The notes under the pieces were generated by a model, which made no database searches, had not been told where the DNA came from, and saw only the letters and a program-made list of their open reading frames with translations. DNA of 64,000 nt, taken from NCBI GenBank assembly GCA_965227875.1, contig OZ245783.1:1116001-1180000 (forward strand), read 5' to 3'. Of this stretch, positions 43,611 to 50,723 are shown piece by piece. A program made the position numbers and the translations under genes. The number at the start of each line of letters is the position of its first letter. Position 1 is the first letter of the stretch. Source of the DNA: G965227875 sp965227875. Its GTDB lineage: Bacteria > Pseudomonadota > Alphaproteobacteria > Rhizobiales > JAJFHC01.

Positions 43611-44627
43611 TCAGTGGACCAGTTCCGGTTCGATTTCCCGTCCGCCCGGGTCACCGCGTGCGTCGGCCGCGCTCTCGAGCATGTAGGCCGCGAACTGGAT
43701 CATCATTGAAATGGCGAAGATGCTCAGGAACCCGGCCATCATGTATTTCACGTACATGCCGAAGCCCGACTGGGAGACTTCGAAATTGAGCAGGGGTCCG
43801 TTGACGATGCTCGAGGACGACTCGTGCCCGACGGCCAGGATGACCACGCACAGCGAAATCCCGAGAAGCAGCGATCCCCAGCCGTTGACGAAGCCGCGGG
43901 TCCGCTTTGCGAAGCCGGAATACAGAACGTCGACCCGGACGTGGCCTTCCTCGATCAGCGTGTAGGCGCTGGCAAAGAGAAACAGGGCCGCATACCAGAA
44001 CCGGACGAGATCGCCCTGGAAAGCCTGCTCGTAGGAAAAGATGAATCGCGTGATGACAATCTGCAGTTCCGCGAGAACGACCAGCAGCGCAAGCCAGGTG
44101 AACCCCAGGGTCCGGGTGAACGCCCCGACCACGAGCGCCAGCACAACCAGCGGCAAGTGCACATAGGGCCCCCGGAACTGAGACCGTCCGAGATCCCGGG
44201 TCAGGTCCGCACCGACAATCCCTTCGAGAAATCCCTCCACCCTGAGGAACGAGATCACCATGTCGGCCAGGCCGACGAAGAGAACCATCCAGAAGGCGGA
44301 CCGGACGACGTAGGCCGACAGCGCGGTCATGGTCTCCGCGTCCTCGCGCAGCGTGCGCGTCCGACGGCTTCTCACGTAAAGCGCAGGGCCGGCGATGCAC
44401 AGGGCGTATATCGCGGCCTGCACGAGCCCCGTCGCGGTCGCCTCGCCACGGAAGACCGGGCCGACGCCGGACCAACCGTGCCAGAAAACCAGATAGTTGT
44501 TCAGCAGGAACCCGAACGTTCCCACCACGACAACCCATGAAAAGATTCGTAGGGCCTGGGTCGAATTTGTGTGACCTGCGGCCTCTGCCGGTTGCGTACC
44601 GGCATCTCCCTGCTCTTTGGCAGCCAT
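43611..44627 (-). CDS. TRAP transporter small permease (DctQ), enlarged form
   Basis: Small membrane subunit of the importer. The product is 338 aa, about twice the usual DctQ. Extra membrane segments fill residues 25-180; the DctQ-like core follows, with FSYEQAFQGDLVRFWYAALFLFASAYTLIEEGHVRVDVLYSGFA, the typical HVRVDV motif, at about residues 200-245. ATG at 44627 is preferred to a GTG five codons earlier. It pairs with the equally enlarged DctM next to it, which suggests the two grew together. Confidence 0.87.
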   Translation of the reverse strand: MAAKEQGDAGTQPAEAAGHTNSTQALRIFSWVVVVGTFGFLLNNYLVFWHGWSGVGPVFRGEATATGLVQAAIYALCIAGPALYVRSRRTRTLREDAETMTALSAYVVRSAFWMVLFVGLADMVISFLRVEGFLEGIVGADLTRDLGRSQFRGPYVHLPLVVLALVVGAFTRTLGFTWLALLVVLAELQIVITRFIFSYEQAFQGDLVRFWYAALFLFASAYTLIEEGHVRVDVLYSGFAKRTRGFVNGWGSLLLGISLCVVILAVGHESSSSIVNGPLLNFEVSQSGFGMYVKYMMAGFLSIFAISMMIQFAAYMLESAADARGDPGGREIEPELVH

Positions 44628-44657
44628 CCCTTGCCTCTGCACCGTCCCCCGACGGAG

Positions 44658-44682
44658 ACCGGGGCCGACCTTCGGCCCCGGT
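44658..44682 (-). other. Stem-loop between the TRAP binding-protein and permease genes
   Basis: 11-bp perfect stem (accggggccga / tcggccccggt) with a 3-base loop, in the 109-bp gap after the dctP-type stop. No U run follows in the direction of transcription. Such structures often protect the upstream binding-protein mRNA or stop part of the transcription before the permease genes. Confidence 0.5.
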
Positions 44683-44736
44683 TCCAGATTTGTGTTTAAC
44701 GCAGTCCGGCGCTGTTTGTCGCGCCTTCAGGATGCG

Positions 44737-45831
44737 TCAGAGGCCAAGCACGCGGTTGCGCTGCGAGTAGTAGGCGCCTTCGGAGAGCTTCATCCAGCCC
44801 CCGACGTCGGCACGCGCTGCCACGAAGCTTTCGTGAATGCGCTTGGCAAGGTCGCTGTGCGCCACGGTTTCCTCGAACACCTCTTCGGAGGCTTCGCCGA
44901 AGCTGTCGTAGATCTCGTCGCTGAACTCGCGGAGTTCGACGCCATGTTCCTTGATCAGCTTCGCCAGGAACGTACCGTTGTTGGCGTTGAATTCGGACAT
45001 GGAGTAGGTGTGCTCCTCGCCGCAGGCCGCCTTGATGAGTTCCTGATCGTTCTTCGACAGGTCGGCCCACCACTTTTCGTTCATGCCGAGCGCCAGCGTC
45101 GAACCGGCTTCGTGCATGCCCGGATAGTAGTAGTACTTGGCGGCTTCGTAGAACTTCATGAAGAAGTCGTTCCACGGGCCGACCCACTCGGTGGCGTCGA
45201 TGGCGCCGGAGACGAGGTTTTCGTAGATCTGGCCGCCCGGCAGGGACACCGGCGATGCGCCCAGCTTCGCCATGACGTCGCCGCCAAGGCCCGGGATACG
45301 CATCTTCAGGCCCTTGAGGTCGTCGGCTGTCTCGATTTCCTTGTTGAACCAGCCGCCCATCTGGACGCCGGTGCTGCCGGCCATGAGGCACTTGAGGCCG
45401 AAGCCCTTGGCGAGTTCGTCCCAGAGCTCCTGGCCGCCCATGTGCTGGATCCAGGCATTGTGCTCGACATGCGTGAGACCGAACGGAACCGACGTGAAGT
45501 AGGCCCAGCCCGGATGCTTGCCTTTCCAGTAGTAGTCCGCGGCGTGGTAAGCCTGCGCGTTTCCGGAAGCGACTTCGTCGAACGAGTCGAACGCGCCGAC
45601 GCGTTCGCCGGCGGCGAAGTACTGAACCTTGATACGGCCTTCGGTCAGTTCTTCGATCCGGGCTGCGAGCCGCTGCGCGCCTGTGCCCAGACCCGGAAAG
45701 TCACGCGGCCAGGTGGCCACGACGACCATGTCCTTCGTGGCCTGCGCGATGGCCGGTGCCGCAAGCGTCGATGCTGCAGCAGCGGTCCCGGCGGCCACAC
45801 CGGCCTTTGTGATGAATTTACGACGATCCAT
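44737..45831 (-). CDS. TRAP transporter substrate-binding protein, TakP-like
   Basis: Periplasmic binding protein, 364 aa. The signal is twin-arginine-like (MDRRKFITKAGVAAG, cleavage near AIA-QA), so it may be exported folded. The DctP fold shows DLKGLKMRIPGLGGDVMAKLG with the ligand-anchoring Arg, and AIDATEWVGPWNDFFMKFYEAAKYYYYPG. The latter closely resembles Rhodobacter TakP, which binds 2-oxo acids; a 2-oxo or related carboxylate is therefore the best guess. ATG at 45831 with GGGAG ahead. First gene of the TRAP series. Confidence 0.9.
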   Translation of the reverse strand: MDRRKFITKAGVAAGTAAAASTLAAPAIAQATKDMVVVATWPRDFPGLGTGAQRLAARIEELTEGRIKVQYFAAGERVGAFDSFDEVASGNAQAYHAADYYWKGKHPGWAYFTSVPFGLTHVEHNAWIQHMGGQELWDELAKGFGLKCLMAGSTGVQMGGWFNKEIETADDLKGLKMRIPGLGGDVMAKLGASPVSLPGGQIYENLVSGAIDATEWVGPWNDFFMKFYEAAKYYYYPGMHEAGSTLALGMNEKWWADLSKNDQELIKAACGEEHTYSMSEFNANNGTFLAKLIKEHGVELREFSDEIYDSFGEASEEVFEETVAHSDLAKRIHESFVAARADVGGWMKLSEGAYYSQRNRVLGL

Positions 45832-46204
45832 GTAACTTTTCTCCCTCAGAGTTCCCCGCCGGCAGCTGGCCGGACGGGTTGGATTCGTTTGTGACGGCAC
45901 GCCAGCGGTTTCGCTTTTACGATGGCGAACCATGCCGCAGTCCCAATAAAGACCAACTCGGTCAAATTGACAACTCATTCAACGTCGCACCGCAACATAT
46001 TGGCCGCTAACCCCCTTGCCGGGCCTCATTGTGCCGTGCGCAAACGACGAGTTGTGCCGTGCGCAAACGACGAGTTTGCAGTTTTCCGGCCATATGCCAT
46101 GGGATATGGTGCGGCAGGGTGGTCGAGTCGCCTGAGGGCAGGAAATTCCCCGGCCCCGGCGGCCCGCCTGCAAACAACCAGATCGGATCATCGGCGGTAC
46201 AAAG
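45832..46204. promoter_or_regulatory. Divergent control region between TRAP operon and amidotransferase-fold gene
   Basis: 373 bp without a convincing gene. It holds an 11-bp palindrome gtcaaattgac (45961-45971), a typical operator-sized element near the TRAP operon start, and the perfect 23-bp tandem repeat at 46029-46074 described separately. Regulator not identified. Confidence 0.5.
46029..46074. repeat. Perfect tandem direct repeat, two 23-bp units
   Basis: Units 46029-46051 and 46052-46074 are identical, each beginning ttgtgccgtgcgcaa and ending acgacgag. The first 15 bases are an interrupted inverted repeat (ttgtgc-N3-gcgcaa, one mismatch), so each unit could hold one dimeric regulator site, with the two sites two DNA turns apart. 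Confidence 0.9.
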
Positions 46205-46975
46205 ATGCAGAAGACAATTGTGCCAGTCGTCGGCCTTCCGGCCGACACCGTTTTCATAGACGGCCTTCCTTTCCACGCGGTCGGCGACAAGTATGTCCGC
46301 GCCGTTGCGGAGGTGAGCGAGGCCGCGCCCCTCATGATCCCGTCCCTGGGCAAACTCATCCATCTGCCAGGCCTGCTGGAACGGCTGGACGGCATCGTCG
46401 TGACCGGTTCGACGTCGAACGTCAGGCCGGACCGCTACGGCCAGGCGCCCCACGCTGACGCCGAGCCTTATGACGAACACCGCGACGCGACGACGCTCGA
46501 CCTTATCCGCCAGACCCTGGCCATGGGCATCCCGATGTTCGCCATCTGCCGCGGCGTCCAGGAACTCAACGTGGCGCTCGGCGGAACGCTGCACACGGAG
46601 ATCCAGAACCTGTCAGGCAAGTTCGACCACCGCGCGCCGCAGACCGACAACTTCGACGAACGCTACGGGCCCGTGCATTCCGTCACCTGTGCGAACGGCG
46701 GCATCCTGCGCCGGCTCCTGGGCAAGCGGGAGGCGTACGTGAACTCGCTGCACCGCCAGGCCATCGGCCGGCTCGCCGACAGCCTCTTCGTCGAAGCCAC
46801 CGCTTCCGACGGGACCATCGAGGCCGTGTCCGTGAAGAACGCGAAGTCCTTCGCGCTCGGCGTGCAGTGGCACCCGGAATACAAGGCCGCCGAGAACCCG
46901 GATTCGGTGAAGCTCTTCGCCGCCTTTGGCGAAGCGGTACGCGAGCGTGCCGCCCGCAAGCGCATGGCGGCCTGA
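46205..46975 (+). CDS. Gamma-glutamyl-gamma-aminobutyrate hydrolase family (PuuD-like, class I glutamine amidotransferase fold)
   Basis: Cytosolic hydrolase of gamma-glutamyl amides, as in the putrescine route; 256 aa. The nucleophile is C115 in FAICRGVQELNVALGG, with the H223/E225 pair in VQWHPEYKA. The GTLHTEIQ and VNSLHRQAI segments are also PuuD-like. The ribosome site before ATG 46205 is weak (ggcgg). No other putrescine gene is near, so the substrate is uncertain. It diverges from the TRAP operon and has a 23-bp tandem repeat 130 bases ahead. Confidence 0.88.
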   Translation: MQKTIVPVVGLPADTVFIDGLPFHAVGDKYVRAVAEVSEAAPLMIPSLGKLIHLPGLLERLDGIVVTGSTSNVRPDRYGQAPHADAEPYDEHRDATTLDLIRQTLAMGIPMFAICRGVQELNVALGGTLHTEIQNLSGKFDHRAPQTDNFDERYGPVHSVTCANGGILRRLLGKREAYVNSLHRQAIGRLADSLFVEATASDGTIEAVSVKNAKSFALGVQWHPEYKAAENPDSVKLFAAFGEAVRERAARKRMAA

Positions 46976-47038
46976 ATCCGGCATCTTCTCGAGGGCAAGG
47001 ACGAAAGACCGAGTCGCGATCGGACATGACCGCAAACG

Positions 47039-47518
47039 TCAGACGCGTATGACGAGCATGTCCTGGTAGTCCTCGGCCGTCAGGGACGAACCCTTTGCCT
47101 GGTCCTGTGTCTCCGACACGCCGAATACGTCTGTCGCGGTCTCCACGTCTTCGACGAAGACAGCGAGGCTTTCGGCAAAACGCCAGTACTCGAGCCCCGC
47201 GAGATGAATGTCGCGTGTCACGACGAGGGCGTCCGTTTCGGGATCGATCGCAATGCGGGTCCGTTCACCCTTCAGTTTGTCGGTGAAGCAAAGCGCCTCC
47301 CATGGCCTGTCCAGTGCATGGTGCCCGCCTGGTTGCAGGACATGGAGCATGAAACACTTGTTGTTGCTGCTGTCGAAGGCGAGCGCGATCGTAAGCCTGC
47401 CGTCGAGCTCGATCGGGATGATTCCGTTGTCGTTCGGAGCCAGCGATGCCAGGCCGTGATCCTTGGCCATGTCGGAAAGGAGCGCCTGGGCCTGCGGCGA
47501 CAACTGATGGCTGTCCAT
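47039..47518 (-). CDS. CesT-like type III secretion chaperone (second of two)
   Basis: 159 aa, small and acidic, no signal peptide. Features of the CesT/SycE class I chaperone fold: a helical start (LSPQAQALLSDMAKDHGL), a strand with NGIIPIELDGRLTIALAF, a variable loop, then a strand LVVTRDI and a closing helix YWRFAESLAVFVEDVE. Such proteins bind the N-terminal region of an effector as dimers and deliver it to the secretion ATPase. It is the last gene of the four-gene effector operon, 36 bases after the 59-aa ORF. Assignment is by fold pattern only; a specific partner is not proven. Confidence 0.68.
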   Translation of the reverse strand: MDSHQLSPQAQALLSDMAKDHGLASLAPNDNGIIPIELDGRLTIALAFDSSNNKCFMLHVLQPGGHHALDRPWEALCFTDKLKGERTRIAIDPETDALVVTRDIHLAGLEYWRFAESLAVFVEDVETATDVFGVSETQDQAKGSSLTAEDYQDMLVIRV

Positions 47519-47554
47519 TTCAGTCCTTTATCCTTCTGCAGCGTTTCCGCGACC

Positions 47555-47734
47555 TCAGTCTTCGTCCTTTGGCGGCAGGCCGAATATCCGACGCTCTTCG
47601 TCCGTGATCTCGTCCTCTGACGCCGCATGCGGATCGGCCATGCCCGATGTCATGCGGTCGACGAAGGACTGGCTTGCCAGTTTCTTCTTCTGCGGCTTGA
47701 CCTCGTCAGCCTGTTTCTTTTCATTCTCGCTCAT
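47555..47734 (-). CDS. Small charged protein of the effector operon, function unknown
   Basis: 59 aa, starting MSENEKKQADEVKPQKKK and ending FGLPPKDED; rich in Lys, Glu and Asp, no hydrophobic segment, probably largely disordered. Its ATG begins on the base next to the effector's TAG stop. GAGGGAAG inside the last effector codons gives a well-spaced ribosome site, so translation is likely coupled. GC-rich third positions match the neighbours. I do not recognise a family; it could be a secreted peptide, a co-chaperone or an antidote. The good ribosome site and exact junction argue that it is real. Confidence 0.7.
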   Translation of the reverse strand: MSENEKKQADEVKPQKKKLASQSFVDRMTSGMADPHAASEDEITDEERRIFGLPPKDED

Positions 47735-48649
47735 CTAGACTTCCCTCATCGTGAGATTGACCACGCCGGACGGGTTCCCTCCAAAATCCGGCGGATGCAT
47801 GTGGCTAAACTCCTCTCGGCCCGACATGACCCTGCTCTCGACGTGGAACTGGGTCCCCGGCGGAAAGGCGACTTCCATTTCATGCGGCTTGTCGGAAAAC
47901 ATCGAAATATCCTTGCCGCCCGAATCCTGTTTGACCTCGATGACGATGTCGTAATTGATGTTCGGAAATTTCTGATCCTCGGCTGCTGTCGTCGAGTAGA
48001 TACCGGTCGCGGTAATCGTGCTGCCTTCCTGGTGTTGAAGGCCCACCGCCTTGGGAAGATGGGAACCGCGATAGACCGTTCCCTCGAACGACGGCAGTTT
48101 GGACAGTCCGCTCGTGAACTTCTCACGCAGCTGGGCAACTTCCGGCGTTTCGCTCCCGGTCCTGATCTGGTCGTTGATAACGACATACGCCTGCGAGGTG
48201 TACATCGAGATCGCCACGGCCTCCTCCAGGGTAACCCCGTGGGCCTGCATCGCGGCCACGGCACCCGGCGTTTCCAGGAGCGAACGCGCTGCTGCCTCGA
48301 AATTCTCGGCGTTCACCATGGAAGACGTGGATTGAAGGAGTGCCGCGTAGAATTCCCCGCTCTTGGCGGTTTGCAGCATTTCCGCTTTCTGTTCGGTCGT
48401 CAGTCTGGTCTGTGTCGCCGTCGCGGTGGTTCCTCCGGCAGTCGCGGTGTTGCTCGCCAGATTGGCTATGGCTCTCCCGAAGGCGATGAACGGCTTGGCG
48501 ATGGCAGATGCGAGGCTCTTGAAAAAGCTGGCGATCTTCTGGCCGATCGACTTGCCCTGTTGAGCCTGGTCGGGTTGGTCCGTCTGTCCCGAACTCTGGT
48601 CAAGCTGGATGGGATGCGCGCCACTCCCGACACCTTCTATACCGGCCAT
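47735..48649 (-). CDS. Putative type III effector with ADP-ribosyltransferase domain (R-S-E class)
   Basis: 304 aa, no Sec signal. Residues 1-35 are Ser/Gln/Asp-rich and polar, as in secreted effector leaders. Residues about 38-66 form an amphipathic or hydrophobic stretch (ASFFKSLASAIAKPFIAFGR). From about residue 140 the C-terminal half matches a bacterial ADP-ribosyltransferase in order: a helix with ISMYTSQAYVVINDQIR, the NAD-binding Arg R194 (TVYRGSHLP), the aromatic-S-T-T motif Y218-T221, and E257-x-E259 in HEMEVAFPPGTQFHV. E259 is the expected catalytic Glu, and E257 would favour an arginine acceptor. AGGGAGG precedes the ATG. Chaperone-like genes lie on both sides. Host target unknown. 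Confidence 0.8.
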   Translation of the reverse strand: MAGIEGVGSGAHPIQLDQSSGQTDQPDQAQQGKSIGQKIASFFKSLASAIAKPFIAFGRAIANLASNTATAGGTTATATQTRLTTEQKAEMLQTAKSGEFYAALLQSTSSMVNAENFEAAARSLLETPGAVAAMQAHGVTLEEAVAISMYTSQAYVVINDQIRTGSETPEVAQLREKFTSGLSKLPSFEGTVYRGSHLPKAVGLQHQEGSTITATGIYSTTAAEDQKFPNINYDIVIEVKQDSGGKDISMFSDKPHEMEVAFPPGTQFHVESRVMSGREEFSHMHPPDFGGNPSGVVNLTMREV

Positions 48650-48654
48650 TAGTC

Positions 48655-49083
48655 TCAGCCTCCCTGTGCACTTCCGTCGGTCGACAGATATTCCTCTGTC
48701 AACTGCCCGATTTCGTCGCGTAATGCTGTTGCAGCGACAACCTGGTTGTATGCCAGGGATGCCAACTGATCAGGTGTCACCGCCGCCAGCGGCAAGGCGT
48801 TGGCGAGCTCAAGATAGTCCTGGTTCTGGCGCTTGCGCAGTATCGCCCCGGCCGTGTCGTTGCCGGGATAGTTCTTTCGCAGGAGTGCGCGGCAGATGGG
48901 GTCCGGCAGTCCGTCATGCGAGCCGGCAACCGGCGTGACGACATCGACCGCCTCGCCATCCCGCCCGAAACGTATCTCGAGCCGCTGTGTGTCGAAGACG
49001 TGAAGCACCACGAGTGCATCGTCGCTCGCCGCGACCTCCGCGTTGAATTGCGCTCCAAGTGCAGCGAGGTAGGGTTCGATCAT
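48655..49083 (-). CDS. CesT-like type III secretion chaperone (first of two)
   Basis: 142 aa, cytosolic. The core reads like a class I chaperone: strand RLEIRFGRDGEAVDVV, helix ICRALLRKNYPGNDTAGAIL, strand YLELANALPL, then LASLAYNQVVAATALRDEIGQL as the closing helix. The NY-x-G-N-x-T-x-GA and Pro-Leu turns are typical of CesT-family chaperones. First gene of the operon, ending five bases before the effector ATG, the usual place for an effector's own chaperone. The ribosome site before its ATG is weak. Confidence 0.72.
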   Translation of the reverse strand: MIEPYLAALGAQFNAEVAASDDALVVLHVFDTQRLEIRFGRDGEAVDVVTPVAGSHDGLPDPICRALLRKNYPGNDTAGAILRKRQNQDYLELANALPLAAVTPDQLASLAYNQVVAATALRDEIGQLTEEYLSTDGSAQGG

Positions 49084-49110
49084 TGTGTTACCCGATGTTT
49101 GTCAAAGGCG

Positions 49111-49135
49111 GTGTCCGTTATGCCGTGGCGGACAC
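49111..49135 (-). promoter_or_regulatory. Inverted repeat upstream of the effector operon
   Basis: Perfect 7-bp arms gtgtccg / cggacac separated by 11 bases, 28 bases before the first ATG of the operon. Could be a regulator site or a leader stem-loop. Confidence 0.4.
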
Positions 49136-49185
49136 TCGCACGGGTTCGATTTTGTACCTGCGCTGAATAGTACACAAGTTCCACG

Positions 49186-49223
49186 AAAAACCGGCGCAGT
49201 CGTCTGGTGCGACTGTGCCGGTT
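49186..49223 (-). terminator. Rho-independent terminator of the phzF-type gene
   Basis: 14-bp stem (49189-49202 with 49210-49223, one G-T mismatch), 7-base loop, followed in the minus direction by a run of T. It isolates the PhzF gene from the effector operon that reads the same way. Confidence 0.85.
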
Positions 49224-49288
49224 CCGGTCCATGATCCTGCCCGACGACACATCGTCCGGCAACGCCTGCAGGCCGGTGTCCGAATGAG

Positions 49289-50128
49289 TCAGACGGCCAG
49301 TTTCCGGGTTCTGCCCGAAACCTTCACCGGTTCGCTTCGTGTTCCGCTGAACTCCGTGTGGATCAGCGATTTCGAGCCCATGTCCTCGCCCTGAACGATG
49401 TCGAGCGCGCCGCCGTCCAGCCATCCCAGGTCGCGAAGGTATCCGGAAAACGCCGCTGCGGCGGCGCCCGTGGCAGGGTCTTCCAGCACGCCGCCGGACG
49501 CAAAGGCGTTGCGCACGTGAAACAGCGTATCGGTCTCGCGCCAGGCAAGCATGATCGTCACGAGATCGTTCGTTCGCATGAAGCGGCGCCCGGCCTCGAG
49601 CGAATAGTCCATCTGTGCGAGCCGGCTGCGGTCCTTGAGGACGATCACGACGTGATTGGCGCCGCCGTGAATGAATGCCGGCGGGATGTCCGTGTCGAAC
49701 GCGTCGGCGCTGAGGCTGAACAGGTCCAGCACACCGTCGAGCAGTCCGGGGTCCAGCGGCCGGCTGAATGTCTCCGGCGACCGGAGCGCCGCACGATAAG
49801 CGCCGCTCTCCTGCCACCCGTCGACGCTGATCCGGGCATCGTTGAGCTGAAGGGCGTATGAGCCCTCTCCCACCTGCTCGGCGAGTACGGCGCCCAGCGC
49901 GATCGTGGCATGACCGCAAAACGGGACCTCGGTCTCCGGCGAGAAATACCGCACCCTGTAGCCTTCGCCGCCGTCCGCGGGGACGGCGAAGGCCGTTTCG
50001 GAATAGCCCACTTCGGCGGCGATGCGCTGCATGTCCACCTCGGAGGGAAAGGCCTTCGCCAGGACGACCCCGGCCGGATTGCCGCCTGTCTCCCCATCGG
50101 AGAAAGCTGAAATTCTGAATAGCGCCAT
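49289..50128 (-). CDS. PhzF-family isomerase/epimerase-like protein
   Basis: Diaminopimelate-epimerase-fold enzyme, 279 aa. Conserved stretches are SDGETGGNPAGVVL near residue 10, the catalytic Glu in VGYSETAFA, RYFSPETEVPFCGHATIALG and VLEDPATGAAAAAFSGYL. PhzF homologues isomerise small molecules; the phenazine role holds only within phz operons, none of which is here. ATG at 50128 has AAAGGAGA ahead. It diverges from an Lrp-type regulator gene across 136 bp, which suggests regulation by an amino acid-like ligand. Confidence 0.88.
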   Translation of the reverse strand: MALFRISAFSDGETGGNPAGVVLAKAFPSEVDMQRIAAEVGYSETAFAVPADGGEGYRVRYFSPETEVPFCGHATIALGAVLAEQVGEGSYALQLNDARISVDGWQESGAYRAALRSPETFSRPLDPGLLDGVLDLFSLSADAFDTDIPPAFIHGGANHVVIVLKDRSRLAQMDYSLEAGRRFMRTNDLVTIMLAWRETDTLFHVRNAFASGGVLEDPATGAAAAAFSGYLRDLGWLDGGALDIVQGEDMGSKSLIHTEFSGTRSEPVKVSGRTRKLAV

Positions 50129-50264
50129 CGTCTGTCTCCTTTGCTGTCGCATGGAGGAAGAGATAATGGGTGCATCATCGGTTTACATTGCCATAAAACT
50201 GGCGATACGGCCCTTTCGAACACCATTTCAAAGGACAAACACGCAATGAGGCACCAAAACAAAG

Positions 50265-50699
50265 ATGGATGACCACGACAGGCAGATTGTCCGGCTGCTG
50301 GAACAGGACGGCAGGATGACCGTGACCGAACTTGCCTCGCATGTCGGCCTGACACCGCCAAGCGTGCGCGACAGGATCAGGCGGATGGAGGACAGGGGCA
50401 TCATCGCGGGATTCACCGTCACGGTCGATCCGGCAAGCCTGGGATTCCAGCTCGCCGCGGTGGTCCGGATCAAGCCGCGTCCGGGCAACCTTCATGTGGT
50501 CGAGAGGATGATCGTGGAGGAACCTCGCTTCGTCTCATGCGACAAGGTCACCGGCGATGACTGTTTCATCGCCCGTCTTCTCCTGAAAAACATCCAGGAA
50601 CTCGATCCGCTGCTCGATCCCTTCCACGAAAAGGCCGAGACGAACACGGCAATCGTCAAGTCTTCGCCTGTCACCGCGCGGCTGCCGGCGGACATATAG
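50265..50699 (+). CDS. Lrp/AsnC-family transcriptional regulator
   Basis: DNA-binding regulator, 144 aa. The N-terminal winged helix-turn-helix is DRQIVRLLEQDGRMTVTELASHVGLTPPSVRDRIRRMEDRGII (about 4-48), followed by the RAM ligand-binding domain (about 65-140, with VTGDDCFIARLLLKNIQELD). Typical length. Divergent from the phzF-type gene, which it probably controls along with itself. The ribosome site before 50265 is poor. Confidence 0.93.
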   Translation: MDDHDRQIVRLLEQDGRMTVTELASHVGLTPPSVRDRIRRMEDRGIIAGFTVTVDPASLGFQLAAVVRIKPRPGNLHVVERMIVEEPRFVSCDKVTGDDCFIARLLLKNIQELDPLLDPFHEKAETNTAIVKSSPVTARLPADI

Positions 50700-50723
50700 A
50701 ACGCGTTGCCCCCGTCGCAACGG

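Noticed and set aside
49150..49186. Hrp-box-like element (GGAACT on the minus strand) upstream of the effector operon
   Set aside because: The second half (CCACNNA at 15-16 bases) is absent; only six loosely matching bases remain.
50246..50272. Eight-codon leader peptide (ATG at 50246 with aaagga ahead) before the Lrp-type gene
   Set aside because: It overlaps the regulator start and contains no run of a single amino acid or hairpin that would support attenuation; probably chance.
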